Positions 1-12,661 are shown, numbered from the stretch's first letter. The stretch is 62,461 nt of DNA from Fidelibacterota bacterium (GCA_002719095.1 PBGO01000023.1:5858-68318), one strand, 5' to 3'. A program made the numbers and translations. The notes: generated by a model from the letters alone, not told the origin.

Positions 1-315
1 CTGATATCAGAGATTGAAGATAAATTTGGTGTTTCTGCTGCTGCGCCAGTTGCTGTTGCTGCTGCGGGTGGAGATGCAGGTGCTGCAGGAGCGGCTGAAG
101 AAAAGACTGAGTTTGATGTTGAATTATCTGCAGCAGGCGAAAAGAAAATTAATGTCATTAAGGCAGTTAGAGAAATCACCTCGCTTGGCCTAAAGGAAGC
201 TAAAGAAATGGTAGATGGTGCTCCATCTGTTGTGAAAGAAGCTGTATCTAAAGATGAAGCTGAAGAAATGAAGAAGAAATTAGAAGAAGCAGGTGCTTCT
301 GTCAATCTCAAGTAG
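1..315 (+). CDS. rplL: Ribosomal protein L7/L12, C-terminal part
   Basis: Partial gene: the 5' end lies before the window. The visible 104 codons give the end of the N-terminal dimerisation region, an Ala/Gly-rich hinge (about bases 37-100) and the whole C-terminal domain, which recruits translational GTPases such as the EF-Tu and EF-G encoded downstream. The family signature around [15 protein letters not shown] is clear, and the protein ends in the typical VNLK with a TAG stop at 313-315. It sits 57 bases before rpoB, the classic rplJL-rpoBC order. No convincing terminator or attenuator hairpin lies in the 57-base gap. Confidence 0.97.
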   Translation: MISEIEDKFGVSAAAPVAVAAAGGDAGAAGAAEEKTEFDVELSAAGEKKINVIKAVREITSLGLKEAKEMVDGAPSVVKEAVSKDEAEEMKKKLEEAGASVNLK

Positions 316-372
316 TTTTTTCTAATCATTACAATTTTCTTTAATACTAAAATTTCTAATAGGAGACTATAG

Positions 373-3300
373 ATGGATAATTCAGCTATTAAAAGACATT
401 CTTTTTCCAAAACTAAAACTATAAACGAAATACCTGACTTGTTATCATTGCAAGTATATTCCTGGGATGATTTTTTGCAGGAAGATATTCTTCCTGAAAA
501 AAGAGAGAATAAGGGGCTGCAGGCAGTTTTTAAAAATATTTTCCCAGTTGAAGATAACCATAAAAACTATATTTTGGAGTACAAGCACTATTATTTAGGA
601 CTTCCAAAGTATACTGTTAAAGAATGTTTAGAGAGACGAATTAGTTATTCGATCCCTCTGAAAGTTAGATTCGTCCTGCATATCACAGATGAAAATGATA
701 AATCTCAGTATGTCCAAAGTATAGAGCAGGATGTTTTTTTTGGAAATATTCCGTATATGACAGATAGTGGTACCTTTATTATAAATGGTGCTGAAAGAAT
801 AATAGTAAGCCAATTGCAGAGATCTCCAGGTGTGTTTTTTGACCAATCTATACATCCTAATGGTTCTAAGATTCACACAGCTCGAATAATTCCATTTAGA
901 GGTTCTTGGGTAGATTTCTCAACTGATATTTATGACTGTATGTACGCCATAATTGATAGAAGAAGAAAGTTTCCTGCAACATTACTTTTAAGAGCAATTG
1001 GTATTTCTACAAATAAAGATTTGTTTGATTCTTTTAATATGCTTGAAACACATAAGGTATCAAGTAAAAGTGTATTAGGAAAGTCAATAGTTGAAGATAT
1101 TGTTGATGATAAAACTGGCGAAATTATTTTGGAGTCTGATGCTTTATTAAATGAAGATAACATCAAACTACTAAAAAAATCTAAAATTAAAGAAGTAAGT
1201 GTTGTTGATTCGCAGGATAACATTGCTTATGAGTTACTAAACAACACTATCAAGAAAGATCCCACCAATAATTTCGAGGAAGCTGTGATGCTTCTTTACA
1301 AACATTTGAGAACAGGAGATTCTCCTAACCTAGAAATAGCTGCAAAATTTATTGAGAAAATGTTTTTTTCTACTAAAAAATATGATTTAGGAGCTGTCGG
1401 AAGATATAGAATAAATAAAAAGTTTGGTCTAAATGCACCAATTGAAGAGCCTGTTCTTATTAAAGATGACTTCATTGAAGTCTTTAAATATTTAGTTAAA
1501 ATGCGTACTGGATTAAAGGGACCAGATGACATTGACCATTTAGGTAATAGACGAGTTAGAACTGTTGGTGAGCAGCTTGCAAATCAGTTTAATATTGCTT
1601 TAAGTAGAATGTATAGAACTATAAGGGAAAGAATGAGTCAAAGAGAAGCAGAAAGCTTGACTCCGCAAGACCTTGTTAATTCTAGAATTGTTACAACAGT
1701 TCTTAATACTTTTTTTGGAACCAGTCAGCTATCTCAATTTATGGACCAAACAAACCCTCTTGCTGAGATAACCCATAAAAGGAGAATTTCTTCATTGGGC
1801 CCTGGAGGTCTGTCTAGAGAAAGGGCAGGGTTTGAAGTTAGGGATGTTCATTACACTCATTATGGTCGTCTTTGTCCGATCGAGACACCAGAGGGACCAA
1901 ATATTGGGCTTATCAATTCTTTGGCTTGTCATGCTATTGTGAATAAATTAGGTTTTATTGAATCTCCTTATAAATCTGTAGATGGTGGAAATATTGGAAA
2001 TGAGGTGTTTTATCTTTCGCCTGATGAAGAAGATAGGTCATATATTGCCCAAGCAAATGAGCCTACTCTGAAGAATAAATTTGCTGATAAAAATATCAGG
2101 GTTAGAAACGGCGACGACTTTCCAGTTATTGATTCTGAGAAAGTAAATTATATGGACGTTTCGCCTTCTCAAATTGTAAGTATTTCTGCTTCGTTGATTC
2201 CATTTTTAGAGAATGATGATGCAAACAGGGCATTGATGGGTTCAAACATGATGAGACAATCAGTTCCTCTTATGAATCCAGAGCCACCTATTGTTGCAAC
2301 TGGTATGGAAAAAGTAGTTGCAAAAGATTCGAGAGCTGCCATTTACTCAGAAGACGATGGGTTAATTAATTACGTTGATGCAGATAAAATTATTATTGAG
2401 ACATCAGGTGAGCCAGAAGAATTAGAGTTGATGAAAAAAGAGAAGTTTAAGGAATATAATCTCAGAAAGTTCCTTAGAACTAATCAAAATACATGTATAA
2501 ATCAGAAGCCTGTTGTAAATGTAGGGGATAAAATTTCCAAAGGACAGTTACTAGCTGATGGACATTCAACATGCGATGGCGAATTAGCACTTGGTAGAAA
2601 TTTAAAAGTTGCCTATATGCCATGGAGAGGCTATAACTTTGAAGATGCGATCATTATAAATGAAAGACTTGTCAAGGAAGATGTCTTCACTTCAATTCAT
2701 ATTAAAGAAGTAGAAGTAGAAATCAGAGATACAAAAAGAGGTGAGGAAGAGCTTACGCCAGAAATACCAAATGTAAGTGATGATGCTACAAGAAATCTTG
2801 ATTCAAGAGGTATAGTTAGAACTGGAGCAATAATAAATCCGGGAGATATATTGGTAGGTAAAGTAACTCCAAAAGGAGAAACTGATCCGACAGCTGAAGA
2901 AAAATTATTAAGAGCAATTTTCGGTGAAAAAGCAGGAGATGTTAAAGATGCATCTAAAAGATCAAGCTCTGGGGTGAAAGGTGTTGTGGTAGAAACTCAG
3001 CTTTTTGAGCGAAAAAGCATGGCATTACGAGCAGAAGAAAAAGTCATGATTAGAGAGCTGCAAAAAACTGCAAGAAACGATAGATTTAATCTGATAAATA
3101 AGAGAGATGAACTCCTTAAGGATCAGTTGCTTAACCAATATTGTGGTGGCATTAGAGACGCTTCAACGAACAAAACACTCGTTAAGGCTAAAACTCTTTT
3201 AACCAAAAAGCGAGTTTTGGAGCTTGATTTTGAAGAAATTTCCCTTAAATCCCCTTGGGTTGAAAACCCCCTCAATTGGCAAAAAATTCTAAGAATTTGG

Positions 3301-4116
3301 AAGAATTATCGAAGAAATCTAAAGCAGATTGAAGAAGATTTAGAAAAGCAAATTTTCAAATTACGAGTAGGAGATGAGTTGCAGCAGGGTGTAATGAAGC
3401 TCGCTAAAGTATATATTGCGCAAAAAAGAAAGGTTTCTATCGGAGATAAAATGGCTGGAAGGCATGGAAACAAAGGTATCGTTTCAATAATTGTTCCAGA
3501 AGAAGATATGCCATTCACTGAAGATGGTACGCCAGTTGACTTGATTCTTAATCCTCTTGGTGTTCCCTCCAGGATGAATCTTGGTCAACTTTATGAGACT
3601 ATGCTTGGATGGGCGGGAAATAAGCTTGGCAAATATTATGCTACACCAGTCTTTGATGGAGCGTCCCATCAAGACGTAATAAATGAAATGCTTGAAGCTA
3701 ATCTTCCTGAGTCTGGTAAGGTTTACGTTTATGATGGTAAAACAGGAGAAAAAATTCACAATCCTGTAGTTGTTGGAACCACTTACTTTCTTAAACTTTC
3801 TCATTTAATTGATGACAAAATGCATTCTAGGTCAACAGGTCCTTATTCGCTTATAACTCAGCAACCTTTAGGTGGTAAGGCACAGTCTGGTGGTCAGAGA
3901 TTTGGTGAAATGGAAGTTTGGGCTCTAGAGGCTTATGGAGCTGCTCATACCCTTCAGGAAATTTTAACAGTCAAATCTGATGATGTGCAGGGAAGAACGG
4001 AGCTCTACAATGCGCTTGTTAGGGGAGAAAATCCTCCAGAGCCAAATGTACCTGAATCGTTCAACGTTCTATGTAAAGAGCTAGAAGGTCTAGGTCTAAA
4101 CATTGTTTTGGGTTAA
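373..4116 (+). CDS. rpoB: RNA polymerase beta subunit
   Basis: Catalytic beta subunit of RNA polymerase, 1247 residues, near the usual bacterial length without large lineage insertions. The ATG is preceded by a good ribosome binding site (AGGAGA at 361-366). The rifampicin-binding cluster, about residues 448-490, reads SQLSQFMDQTNPL then THKRRISSLGPGG. The usual resistance positions (Asp, His, Ser) are wild type, so rifampicin susceptibility is inferred. The GDKMAGRHGNKG segment near residue 1023 and the C-terminal anchor that meets beta-prime are present. Residues about 915-990 are the least conserved part. It is followed 25 bases later by rpoC, presumably co-transcribed. Confidence 0.99.
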   Translation: MDNSAIKRHSFSKTKTINEIPDLLSLQVYSWDDFLQEDILPEKRENKGLQAVFKNIFPVEDNHKNYILEYKHYYLGLPKYTVKECLERRISYSIPLKVRFVLHITDENDKSQYVQSIEQDVFFGNIPYMTDSGTFIINGAERIIVSQLQRSPGVFFDQSIHPNGSKIHTARIIPFRGSWVDFSTDIYDCMYAIIDRRRKFPATLLLRAIGISTNKDLFDSFNMLETHKVSSKSVLGKSIVEDIVDDKTGEIILESDALLNEDNIKLLKKSKIKEVSVVDSQDNIAYELLNNTIKKDPTNNFEEAVMLLYKHLRTGDSPNLEIAAKFIEKMFFSTKKYDLGAVGRYRINKKFGLNAPIEEPVLIKDDFIEVFKYLVKMRTGLKGPDDIDHLGNRRVRTVGEQLANQFNIALSRMYRTIRERMSQREAESLTPQDLVNSRIVTTVLNTFFGTSQLSQFMDQTNPLAEITHKRRISSLGPGGLSRERAGFEVRDVHYTHYGRLCPIETPEGPNIGLINSLACHAIVNKLGFIESPYKSVDGGNIGNEVFYLSPDEEDRSYIAQANEPTLKNKFADKNIRVRNGDDFPVIDSEKVNYMDVSPSQIVSISASLIPFLENDDANRALMGSNMMRQSVPLMNPEPPIVATGMEKVVAKDSRAAIYSEDDGLINYVDADKIIIETSGEPEELELMKKEKFKEYNLRKFLRTNQNTCINQKPVVNVGDKISKGQLLADGHSTCDGELALGRNLKVAYMPWRGYNFEDAIIINERLVKEDVFTSIHIKEVEVEIRDTKRGEEELTPEIPNVSDDATRNLDSRGIVRTGAIINPGDILVGKVTPKGETDPTAEEKLLRAIFGEKAGDVKDASKRSSSGVKGVVVETQLFERKSMALRAEEKVMIRELQKTARNDRFNLINKRDELLKDQLLNQYCGGIRDASTNKTLVKAKTLLTKKRVLELDFEEISLKSPWVENPLNWQKILRIWKNYRRNLKQIEEDLEKQIFKLRVGDELQQGVMKLAKVYIAQKRKVSIGDKMAGRHGNKGIVSIIVPEEDMPFTEDGTPVDLILNPLGVPSRMNLGQLYETMLGWAGNKLGKYYATPVFDGASHQDVINEMLEANLPESGKVYVYDGKTGEKIHNPVVVGTTYFLKLSHLIDDKMHSRSTGPYSLITQQPLGGKAQSGGQRFGEMEVWALEAYGAAHTLQEILTVKSDDVQGRTELYNALVRGENPPEPNVPESFNVLCKELEGLGLNIVLG

Positions 4117-4141
4117 TAATTAAAAATAAATAAGGACTAAT

Positions 4142-7100
4142 ATGTACAAAATTAAAACAAAGTCTAACGCCATAAATAGAAAATCTAATTCATTTTCAAA
4201 AATAACCCTTGGATTGCTATCTCCTGAAGAAATTTTGGATAGATCAAAAGGAGAAATATTGAAGCCTGAAACTATAAATTACAGGTCTTATAAACCTGAA
4301 AAAGATGGTTTATTTTGCGAGAAAATCTTTGGACCAGTAAAAGATTGGGAGTGCAACTGTGGTAAATATAAAGGTATAAGGTATAGAAGTATAGTTTGTG
4401 ATCGTTGTGGAGTTGAGGTAACAAAAAAAACAGTTAGAAGAGAAAGAACTGGTCATATTACATTGGCTGTTCCTGTTGTTCATCTGTGGTATTTGAGATC
4501 GATTCCAAGTAAAATTAGTAATCTGCTTGGGTATACGACGAAGCAACTCGAAAGTGTTACTTACTATGAAAATTATGTTGTTTTGAATCCTGGCAAGGCT
4601 CCTGTTAAGTACGGAGAGCTTATTGATGAAGATACTTATATTGAATTAGAGGACGAGTATGGAATAATGAATTCTTCAGAAAAAGATATTGATGAAGATA
4701 ATTACTTTGTTGGCTCCATGGGTGGCGGTGCTATTAAGGAACTTCTTTCTAAATTAGATATTGTGCAAACAACCAAAGATTTGACTGAGATAGTAAATAA
4801 TGAAAAAACCTCTAATCAAAAAAGAGAAGATTGTCTTAAAAGATTGAGAATGTTGCGCAAATTCGATCCGCGTAAAGAGCGAGAATTATACAACAAGCCA
4901 GAATGGATGGTATTGAGTATTCTTCCTGTAATTCCACCTGAACTTAGACCGCTTGTTCCTCTTGATGGTGGAAGATTTGCTGCTTCAGATTTAAATGATC
5001 TATATAGACGTGTGATAATTAGAAATAATAGACTAAAGCAGCTGATTGAAATAAAAGCTCCTGACGTCATTCTAAGAAACGAAAAAAGGATGCTTCAAGA
5101 AGCGGTTGATTCTTTACTGGATAACAGTAGGTATCAGTCTGCTGTTAGAAGCGGTACTAGAAGGCCACTTAAATCCTTAAGCGATTCATTAAAGGGAAAA
5201 ACTGGTAGATTTAGACAAAATCTTCTTGGAAAGCGCGTTGATTATTCTGCTCGTTCAGTCATTGTTGTTGGTCCAGAATTAAACTTGCATGAATGCGGAC
5301 TGCCTAAAGAGATGGCAATGGAGCTTTACAAGCCAATCATTCTCCATGAGCTTATTAAACGTGATTATGCTAATACGCCAAAAAGTGCAAAAGTTTTAAT
5401 TGAAAATAAAGACGATTGTATTTACAAGGTGCTTGAATATGTTGTATCAGATCATCCAGTTTTGCTTAATCGTGCACCTACTCTACATAGATTGGGTATT
5501 CAGGCTTTTCAACCAAAGCTCATTGATGGCAAAGCTATAAGATTACATCCCCTAGTATGTTCTGCATTCAATGCTGATTTTGATGGAGATCAGATGGCAG
5601 TTCATGTCCCTCTATCATCAGAGGCTAAAATGGAGGCATGGTTTTTGATGTTATCAAGTCATAATATTTTACATCCTGCAACAGGAAAACCGATTGCTAT
5701 TCCTTCTCAAGATATGATTTTAGGGTGTTATTATTTAACCAGAAGAAGAACTGGTGAAGTCGGGGAAGGGACTGTCATATCTTCTTTTTCAGAAGCTAGA
5801 TTGGCATATGAAAATAACGAGATTTCTTTACATGCCATAGTTAAGTTCAATGATGGTAAAGGTAATATCATTGATACTTCTTTAGGAAGGATATTGTTTA
5901 ATGATATTCTGCCTCTAGATATGCCATTTATCAATCAACGGTTAGATAAAAAGAAATTGGTAAGTTTAGTCTATGATTGTTACACTAAAGTAGGTAATTA
6001 TGAAACTGTTTTATTTCTAGATCGCTTAAAAGATTTAGGTTTTGGATATGCTTTTCAGAGTGGTCTATCAATTGCAATTGACGATATTTTGATTCCTCAA
6101 AATAAAGATGATATTATTGATAAGGCAGCGGTTCAGGTAAAATCAATTAGAGATAAATTTTCAAAGAAAATTATAACTGAAGGTGAAAGATATAACAAAG
6201 TAATCGATATTTGGACTCATGCAACAACTGATGTAGCTAACGAAATGTTTCACGAACTTAAAAATGACGACCAAGGATTTAATGCTTTATATATGATGGC
6301 AGATTCTGGAGCAAGAGGTAGTCAAGATCAGATAAAACAGTTAGCTGGAATGCGTGGATTGATGGCTAAACCAAAAAAATCTATGTCTGGTTCAGCTGGA
6401 GAAATCATTGAAAATCCAATAGTTTCAAATTTTAAAGAGGGCTTATCTGTTTTTGAGTATTTTATATCTACTCACGGTGCGAGAAAAGGTCTTGCGGATA
6501 CAGCTCTTAAAACTGCTGATGCTGGTTATTTAACTAGACGTTTGGTTGATGTCGCTCAAGATTTAACAATAACTGAAGATGACTGTAAAACTGTTCAAGG
6601 AGTACTCCTTCAAGACATTAAAGAAGGCGAAGAGATTATAGAGCCGCTAGATGAAAGGATTCTTGGAAGATTTACTGTTGAGCCAATTATAGATTCAATC
6701 AGTGGCGAGATTATTTTAAAATCAAATAATCTAGTAACAGAAGAGGTTGTTGCTTCTATGAATAAAACTAATATTTACCAAGTTAGAGTGAGGTCTGTTT
6801 TGACATGTGAATCAACTAGGGGAATATGTAAAACATGCTATGGTACAAATCTTGCGACAAATAAAGTCCCTGAAATCGGTGATGCTATTGGAATTATGGC
6901 TGCACAATCGATTGGTGAGCCAGGTACACAGCTGACTTTAAGAACTTTCCATATTGGGGGAACTGCTTCAAGGATTATGGAAGAGTCTAATAGAAAAGCT
7001 AAAAGTGGTGGTGTAATCATTTACAGTAAAAAAATAAATGTCATAAAATCCAAGGATGATGATGGTAAAACTATTGATGTTTGTAATATTAGAAATTCAG

Positions 7101-8434
7101 AGATTGAGTTACATGATGATAAAGGCAATGTAATTACTACTTGGGTTGTACCTTACGGTGCAAAATTGCATATCAAAAATGGTAAAAAAGTAAGTGCTGG
7201 AGATGTTATATTTTCATGGGACCCTTATACAGATGTTATACTTGCTAGAACTGATGGTGTTATTGCATATAAAGATATGATTGAAGGCGAAACATATGCG
7301 GAAGACGCTGTTGATGACGGAAGAAAAATGGTTGTAATAACTGAATCAAAAAATAGAAATCTTAGTCCACACATTGAGATAGTTAGCGATAAAGGTGAAT
7401 CGATACTTGGCGGTGTAAGTATTCTCCCAATTAAAGCTACAGTGCTAGTAAAAGAAGGTGAAAAAGTCAAGGCAGGTCAAGTACTGGTTAAGATTCCTAA
7501 AGATATTGGAAAGACTATGGATATTACGGGTGGTTTGCCTCGAATTGCTGAGCTTTTTGAAGCAAGAAATCCATGGAATCCTGCAATCGTGACCGAGATT
7601 GATGGAAGAGTAAAATATGGAAAAATCAAAAGAGGTATTAGGGAGATTCATGTTGTTGGTAGCGATGTTGAAAAAATATATAAAATACCATATGGTAAGC
7701 ATGTATTGGTACACGATAATGATTTTATTTCCGCGGGTGATAAGCTATGTGAAGGTTCCGTTTCTCCAAAAGATATTTTAGCAATCAAAGGTTCTGCTAG
7801 AGTTCAAGAGTATTTAGTTGAAGCAATTCAGCAAGTTTATAGAATCCAAGGTGTAAGTATTAATGATAAGCATATAGAGGTTATTGTAAGACAGATGATG
7901 CTCAAGGTTCTTGTTTCTGATCCAGGTGATTCAAGTTTTTATAAAGGGGATAGAGTAAGTAAATATATTCTTAATAATGAAAACAAAGACCTGGCGAAAA
8001 AAAGAGTCGTTACTGATCCTGGAGAATCCGGTTACGAAGCTGGTGACGTGGTATATTTTTCTAATATCAAAGAACTAAATATTGAACTTAAAGAAGATGG
8101 AAAAAAAGAGATTAAGAGCAGGAAATGTAAGCCAGCCACGTTTACTCCTCTGCTTCTTGGTATTACAAGAGCATCTCTAAATACCGAAAGCTTTATTTCT
8201 GCGGCATCCTTTCAGGAGACTACACGAGTTTTAACAGATGCTGCAATTGAAGCAAAAACTGATAATTTAAATGGCCTTAAAGAGAATGTTATTATTGGAA
8301 GACTTATTCCTGCTGGAACTGGTAATCCAGTAAATAAAAATATATCAGTTAACGTAGATAATAGCAAAGCTAAACCAGATTCAAGTAGTTTAGATTTAGG
8401 GCAGAATATTGAAGAGAGTAAGGTAAAAGAATAA
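4142..8434 (+). CDS. rpoC: RNA polymerase beta-prime subunit
   Basis: Largest RNA polymerase subunit, 1430 residues. The N-terminal zinc ribbon has C71, C73, C86 and C89. The catalytic magnesium loop NADFDGD lies at residues 477-483. The second zinc site includes C889, C896 and C899. The trigger-loop region ([16 protein letters not shown]) follows soon after. The last 40 or so residues (Ser/Asn/Lys-rich) are a poorly conserved tail. It is paired with rpoB upstream. The 91 bases between its stop and rpsL contain long A and T tracts but no GC-rich terminator, so read-through into the str genes is plausible. Confidence 0.99.
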   Translation: MYKIKTKSNAINRKSNSFSKITLGLLSPEEILDRSKGEILKPETINYRSYKPEKDGLFCEKIFGPVKDWECNCGKYKGIRYRSIVCDRCGVEVTKKTVRRERTGHITLAVPVVHLWYLRSIPSKISNLLGYTTKQLESVTYYENYVVLNPGKAPVKYGELIDEDTYIELEDEYGIMNSSEKDIDEDNYFVGSMGGGAIKELLSKLDIVQTTKDLTEIVNNEKTSNQKREDCLKRLRMLRKFDPRKERELYNKPEWMVLSILPVIPPELRPLVPLDGGRFAASDLNDLYRRVIIRNNRLKQLIEIKAPDVILRNEKRMLQEAVDSLLDNSRYQSAVRSGTRRPLKSLSDSLKGKTGRFRQNLLGKRVDYSARSVIVVGPELNLHECGLPKEMAMELYKPIILHELIKRDYANTPKSAKVLIENKDDCIYKVLEYVVSDHPVLLNRAPTLHRLGIQAFQPKLIDGKAIRLHPLVCSAFNADFDGDQMAVHVPLSSEAKMEAWFLMLSSHNILHPATGKPIAIPSQDMILGCYYLTRRRTGEVGEGTVISSFSEARLAYENNEISLHAIVKFNDGKGNIIDTSLGRILFNDILPLDMPFINQRLDKKKLVSLVYDCYTKVGNYETVLFLDRLKDLGFGYAFQSGLSIAIDDILIPQNKDDIIDKAAVQVKSIRDKFSKKIITEGERYNKVIDIWTHATTDVANEMFHELKNDDQGFNALYMMADSGARGSQDQIKQLAGMRGLMAKPKKSMSGSAGEIIENPIVSNFKEGLSVFEYFISTHGARKGLADTALKTADAGYLTRRLVDVAQDLTITEDDCKTVQGVLLQDIKEGEEIIEPLDERILGRFTVEPIIDSISGEIILKSNNLVTEEVVASMNKTNIYQVRVRSVLTCESTRGICKTCYGTNLATNKVPEIGDAIGIMAAQSIGEPGTQLTLRTFHIGGTASRIMEESNRKAKSGGVIIYSKKINVIKSKDDDGKTIDVCNIRNSEIELHDDKGNVITTWVVPYGAKLHIKNGKKVSAGDVIFSWDPYTDVILARTDGVIAYKDMIEGETYAEDAVDDGRKMVVITESKNRNLSPHIEIVSDKGESILGGVSILPIKATVLVKEGEKVKAGQVLVKIPKDIGKTMDITGGLPRIAELFEARNPWNPAIVTEIDGRVKYGKIKRGIREIHVVGSDVEKIYKIPYGKHVLVHDNDFISAGDKLCEGSVSPKDILAIKGSARVQEYLVEAIQQVYRIQGVSINDKHIEVIVRQMMLKVLVSDPGDSSFYKGDRVSKYILNNENKDLAKKRVVTDPGESGYEAGDVVYFSNIKELNIELKEDGKKEIKSRKCKPATFTPLLLGITRASLNTESFISAASFQETTRVLTDAAIEAKTDNLNGLKENVIIGRLIPAGTGNPVNKNISVNVDNSKAKPDSSSLDLGQNIEESKVKE

Positions 8435-8525
8435 TTAAAAAGACAAAAAAAACATCAAATTAATCTTTTTTTTTTTGGATTAATAAATATGTTTTGTATT
8501 TTAACAGGCTATACATGGAGGCTAT

Positions 8526-8897
8526 ATGCCTACAATAAATCAATTAGTTAGAAAAGGTAGAAAAAAAATATTAAAGAAAAACAATGTTCCTGCTTTGATG
8601 GCTTGTCCACAAAGAAGGGGTGTATGTACTCGCGTCTATACTACAACGCCAAAAAAGCCCAATTCAGCTTTGAGGAAAGTAGCGAGGGTAAGACTTTCGA
8701 ATGGATTTGAAGTTGCTGCGTACATTCCGGGAGAGGGTCATAATTTACAGGAACACTCAATTGTGCTAATTGAAGGTGGAAGAGTAAAAGATTTGCCAGG
8801 TGTAAGGTATCATACCATAAGAGGTGTTCTTGACACATCTGGTGTTGAAGGAAGAAAAACTAGTCGCTCTCGTTATGGCGCTAAAAAAGGTAAGTAG
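8526..8897 (+). CDS. rpsL: Ribosomal protein S12
   Basis: Small-subunit protein of the decoding centre, 123 residues, normal length. The [10 protein letters not shown] loop and the [10 protein letters not shown] loop carry the lysines whose mutation gives streptomycin resistance. Both are wild type, and the aspartate that can be methylthiolated is present. A strong TGGAGG ribosome binding site (8516-8521) precedes the ATG by 4 bases. It is the first gene of the str group and is separated from rpsG by only 2 bases, indicating tight co-transcription. Confidence 0.99.
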   Translation: MPTINQLVRKGRKKILKKNNVPALMACPQRRGVCTRVYTTTPKKPNSALRKVARVRLSNGFEVAAYIPGEGHNLQEHSIVLIEGGRVKDLPGVRYHTIRGVLDTSGVEGRKTSRSRYGAKKGK

Positions 8898-8899
8898 CA

Positions 8900-9367
8900 A
8901 TGAGAAGAAGAAGACCAGAAAAAAGAACTATTAATCCTGATCCATTGTATGGAGATCTTATAATTGCAAAGTTTATTAATAATCTAATGAAAGATGGCAA
9001 AAAAAGTGTTGCAGAAAAGATAGTTTATGACTGTTTTTCCTTAATAAAAACCAAGGAAAAACAAGTTGAACCAGTTGATATTTTTAAAAAGGCATTGCGC
9101 AATGCTTCTCCAATGGTTGAGGTTAAATCAAGAAGAATAGGTGGAGCTACATATCAAGTGCCGATCGAAGTGCCAGAAAACAGAAGGTTGGCTTTAGCTA
9201 TGCGGTGGATAATTACTTATGCCAGATCTAGAAAAGGAAACAGTATGGTAGATAGATTGTCTGCAGAGCTTATTGCTGCATCAAAAAATGAAGGCTCCTC
9301 AATAAAAAAGAAAGAAGATACACACAAAATGGCTGATGCTAACAAAGCATTTGCGCACTTTAGGTAA
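8900..9367 (+). CDS. rpsG: Ribosomal protein S7
   Basis: Primary 16S rRNA-binding protein that nucleates assembly of the 30S head, 155 residues (family about 156). It has the basic N-terminus beginning MRRRRPEKR, the conserved core [17 protein letters not shown] near residues 73-89, and the usual C-terminal segment ending in [13 protein letters not shown]. It lies between rpsL (2 bases upstream) and fusA (3 bases downstream). In many bacteria S7 autoregulates the str operon, but no recognisable S7 operator can be made out in the 2-base rpsL-rpsG junction, so such control would have to act elsewhere. Confidence 0.98.
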   Translation: MRRRRPEKRTINPDPLYGDLIIAKFINNLMKDGKKSVAEKIVYDCFSLIKTKEKQVEPVDIFKKALRNASPMVEVKSRRIGGATYQVPIEVPENRRLALAMRWIITYARSRKGNSMVDRLSAELIAASKNEGSSIKKKEDTHKMADANKAFAHFR

Positions 9368-9370
9368 AAA

Positions 9371-11455
9371 ATGCAAAAAGTTTCGTTAAAAAATGTAAGA
9401 AATATTGGAATTATGGCTCACATCGATGCTGGTAAGACAACAACAACCGAAAGAATATTGTATTACACAGGAAGATTACACAAGATGGGTGAAGTACATG
9501 ATGGTGGCGCAACCATGGACTGGATGGAGCAAGAAAAAGAAAGAGGTATTACAATTACATCTGCTGCTACAACTGCAATGTGGAAAGATAGTAGGATAAA
9601 CATAATAGATACGCCTGGTCACGTAGATTTTACTATTGAAGTTGAGAGGGCACTTAGAGTTCTTGACGGCGCGGTTGCATTATTTTGCGCTGTTGGTGGT
9701 GTTGAACCTCAGTCAGAAACTGTATGGAGACAGTCTAACAAGTATGGTGTCCCTAAAATTGCTTTTGTCAATAAGATGGATAGAACAGGAGCTGATTACT
9801 ATAATGTAATTAATATGATTAAGGAGAGATTGGGCGCCAATCCTGTCCCTCTTGCTTTACCTATTGGAGCTGGAGAAACTTTTAAGGGACTTGTTGATTT
9901 AATTGATATGAAGGCCATAATATATACTTCTGATGATGGATCTACATTTGACACAATAGATATTCCTGAAGATTTAAAAGAAAAAGCTGAAAAGTGGAAC
10001 AAACATTTAATAGAAGAAGTTGCATCATCAGATGACACATTGATGGAAAAATATTTATCTGACGAATCTATTTCAACTGAAGAAATTAAGTCCGCAATTA
10101 GAAAGGCGACCGTGCATGGAGATATTGTTCCTGCATTTTGCGGATCTGCTTTTAAAAATAAAGGTGTCCAACAGATTTTAGACGCTGTAATCGACTTTTT
10201 GCCATCTCCAATGGATCTTGGAGAGACTCAAGGTTTTTCTGAAGACGATAAGGAATTAACCAGGAAACCGTCTGAAGATGAGCCTTTTTCTGCATTAGCT
10301 TTTAAAATTGCCACTGATCCTTTCGTTGGGAGGTTGACATTTTTTAGAGTGTACTCTGGTTCGGTATCTACTGGTGAACACATTTATAATCCAAATTCGG
10401 GTAAAAAAGAACGTGTGGGTAGATTAATGTTGATGCATTCAAATAAAAGAGAGGAAAGAAAAACAGTTGTTGCAGGTGAAATTGCGGCTATGATTGGTTT
10501 AAAGAATACCAGAACAGGTCACACGCTTTGTGACTCATCTAATCCAATTATTTTGGAAAAAATTGAGATTCCCGAGCCGGTTATTTCGATATCTGTAGAG
10601 CCATCTACCAAGCAAGATCAGGAAAATTTATCTGATGGTTTAGTCAAGCTTGCAGAAGAGGATCCTACATTTAAAATTAAAAACGACGAGGAAACTGGTC
10701 AAATTGTAATTTCTGGTATGGGAGAGCTACATCTTGACATAATTGTCGACAGGCTCAAAAGAGAGTTTAACGTAGTTGTTAATACTGGCTCGCCACAAGT
10801 TGCATACAAAGAGTGTATTTCTCAAACTGTTGATAAGCAAGATACAAAATTTGCAAGACAGTCTGGTGGTAGAGGACAGTACGGTCACGTGATTATTAGT
10901 CTTGAGCCCAATGATACTGGTAAAGGATTTGAATTTGAGAACAAAGTGAAAGGTGGAAATATTCCTAACGAATACATTCCTGCAGTTGAAAACGGAATAA
11001 AAGAAACAATGAAGTCTGGTGTTCTTGCTGGCTATCCTCTTGAGGATGTAAAGATTACGCTGCTTGATGGTTCTTATCACGATGTTGATTCGAGTGAAAT
11101 TGCTTTTAAAATAGCTGGATCTATGGCATTTAAAGAGGCAGTTAAAAAAGCTGGTCCATATCTTGTTGAGCCAATAATGTCTCTTGAAATAATTTGTCCT
11201 GAAGATTTTGTTGGTTCTGTAAATGGAGATGTGACGTCTCGTAGAGGTCAAGTAAAAGGAATGCAGTTAAGGAGTGATGGTCAGGTTTTAGATTGTGATG
11301 TTCCATTAAGAGAGATGTTTGGTTATGCTACTGATCTAAGGTCAATGACGCAAGGAAGAGCATTGTTTACAATGCAATTTTCACATTATGCTAAAGTTCC
11401 GCAATCTATTGAAAAAGAAATTCTAGAAAAACTCAACGGTAAAATAGAAGCTTAA
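9371..11455 (+). CDS. fusA: Elongation factor G
   Basis: Translocation GTPase, 694 residues, standard five-domain length. The P-loop [12 protein letters not shown] lies near residues 16-27, followed by the DTPGHVDF switch II motif and NKMD specificity motif. Domains II to V are complete, with [10 protein letters not shown] in domain III and [10 protein letters not shown] in domain IV. Only one fusA copy is visible here. Its sequence suggests a housekeeping EF-G rather than the mitochondrial-type or recycling paralogues found in some bacteria, but this was not tested by phylogeny. It sits in the classic rpsG-fusA-tuf order. Confidence 0.98.
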   Translation: MQKVSLKNVRNIGIMAHIDAGKTTTTERILYYTGRLHKMGEVHDGGATMDWMEQEKERGITITSAATTAMWKDSRINIIDTPGHVDFTIEVERALRVLDGAVALFCAVGGVEPQSETVWRQSNKYGVPKIAFVNKMDRTGADYYNVINMIKERLGANPVPLALPIGAGETFKGLVDLIDMKAIIYTSDDGSTFDTIDIPEDLKEKAEKWNKHLIEEVASSDDTLMEKYLSDESISTEEIKSAIRKATVHGDIVPAFCGSAFKNKGVQQILDAVIDFLPSPMDLGETQGFSEDDKELTRKPSEDEPFSALAFKIATDPFVGRLTFFRVYSGSVSTGEHIYNPNSGKKERVGRLMLMHSNKREERKTVVAGEIAAMIGLKNTRTGHTLCDSSNPIILEKIEIPEPVISISVEPSTKQDQENLSDGLVKLAEEDPTFKIKNDEETGQIVISGMGELHLDIIVDRLKREFNVVVNTGSPQVAYKECISQTVDKQDTKFARQSGGRGQYGHVIISLEPNDTGKGFEFENKVKGGNIPNEYIPAVENGIKETMKSGVLAGYPLEDVKITLLDGSYHDVDSSEIAFKIAGSMAFKEAVKKAGPYLVEPIMSLEIICPEDFVGSVNGDVTSRRGQVKGMQLRSDGQVLDCDVPLREMFGYATDLRSMTQGRALFTMQFSHYAKVPQSIEKEILEKLNGKIEA

Positions 11456-11470
11456 AGGAGTAATATAAAT

Positions 11471-12661
11471 ATGTCAAAAGAAAAATTTGAAAGAACCAAG
11501 CCGCATGTCAATATTGGTACTATTGGTCACGTTGACCATGGTAAGACAACTTTGACAGCTGCTATAACAAAATGTTTATCATCTAAAGGTCTTGCAGAAA
11601 AGACTGATTTTGAAAATATCGACAATGCCCCTGAAGAAAGGGAGAGAGGTATTACAATTAATACAGCTCATGTTGAGTATGAGACTGAGCCTCGCCATTA
11701 TGCTCACGTTGATTGTCCTGGACACGCTGACTATATTAAAAATATGATTACTGGAGCTGCCCAAATGGACGGCGCCATATTGGTTGTAGCTGCAACTGAT
11801 GGACCTATGCAGCAAACCCGAGAGCATTTACTTCTAGCTAGACAGGTTAATGTCCCATCAATAGTTGTTTTTATGAATAAGTGTGATCAGGTTGATGACC
11901 CAGAGCTTCTTGAGCTTGTTGAGATGGAGCTAAGAGAATTGCTTGATGCTTACGATTTTCCTGGAGATGATACTCCGATAATACAGGGTTCAGCTCTTAA
12001 TGCTTTAAATTCGGATGGTACAGGCGCAGATGCAGATAAAATATATGAGCTTATGGATGCAGTAGATTCATTTGTTCCTACTCCAAAGCGTGATGTAGAT
12101 AAAAGTTTTCTAATGCCCGTAGAGGATGTTTTTTCAATTACTGGTAGAGGAACAGTTGCTACAGGACGAATAGAGTCAGGCATTGTAAAGGTTGGAGAAG
12201 AAGTTGAGATTGTTGGCATGGATGCAGATAAGAAGTCTACATGTACAGGAGTTGAGATGTTTAGAAAAATTCTTGATGAAGGTCAAGCTGGAGACAATGC
12301 TGGTTTATTATTAAGAGGTATCGATAAAGAAGATATTCAAAGGGGACAGGTGATAGTTAAGCCAGGATCCATTAAGCCTCACAAGAAATTTAAGGCCGAG
12401 GTATACGTACTTAAAAAAGAGGAAGGCGGAAGACATACTCCTTTCTTTAAGGGTTATAGACCACAATTCTACTTTAGAACAACAGATGTGACTGGTAGTT
12501 GTGAATTACCATCTGGAACTGAGATGGTTATGCCTGGAGATAATGTAACTTTAGACATAGAGTTAATAACTCCAGTAGCAATGGATAAAGAGCTAAGATT
12601 TGCTATTAGAGAGGGTGGTCATACAGTTGGAGCGGGTGTCGTAACAGAGATTGTAGAGTAG
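11471..12661 (+). CDS. tuf: Elongation factor Tu
   Basis: GTPase that delivers aminoacyl-tRNA to the ribosome, 396 residues. The P-loop [12 protein letters not shown] is at about residues 19-30, followed by DCPGHADY and NKCD. The beta-barrel domains II and III are complete and end in the expected GVVTEIVE. A purine-rich ribosome binding site (AAAGGAG, 11454-11460) lies 11 bases before the ATG. It is followed 2 bases later by rpsJ, so the str and S10 groups are physically fused. Whether a second tuf copy exists elsewhere cannot be seen. Confidence 0.99.
   Translation: MSKEKFERTKPHVNIGTIGHVDHGKTTLTAAITKCLSSKGLAEKTDFENIDNAPEERERGITINTAHVEYETEPRHYAHVDCPGHADYIKNMITGAAQMDGAILVVAATDGPMQQTREHLLLARQVNVPSIVVFMNKCDQVDDPELLELVEMELRELLDAYDFPGDDTPIIQGSALNALNSDGTGADADKIYELMDAVDSFVPTPKRDVDKSFLMPVEDVFSITGRGTVATGRIESGIVKVGEEVEIVGMDADKKSTCTGVEMFRKILDEGQAGDNAGLLLRGIDKEDIQRGQVIVKPGSIKPHKKFKAEVYVLKKEEGGRHTPFFKGYRPQFYFRTTDVTGSCELPSGTEMVMPGDNVTLDIELITPVAMDKELRFAIREGGHTVGAGVVTEIVE

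Noticed and set aside
316-372. Attenuator between rplL and rpoB
   Set aside because: No GC-containing stem can be drawn in the 57-base gap.
3150-3250. Imperfect inverted repeat inside rpoB (AAAACACTCG ... CGAGTTTT)
   Set aside because: Arms match only over four bases before a mismatch and the region is coding; no support for a function.
8435-8525. Possible terminator or promoter between rpoC and rpsL (6-bp inverted repeat TTAATC/GATTAA around a T12 run; TTGTAT and TATACA boxes)
   Set aside because: The stem is short, AT-only apart from one pair, and the T run is in the loop. The two boxes are only 10 bases apart and the -10 would lie too close to the start codon.
10727-11251. 174-codon open frame antisense to fusA
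   Set aside because: It is the complement of a strongly conserved gene and its product looks like no protein family; a shadow of codon bias.
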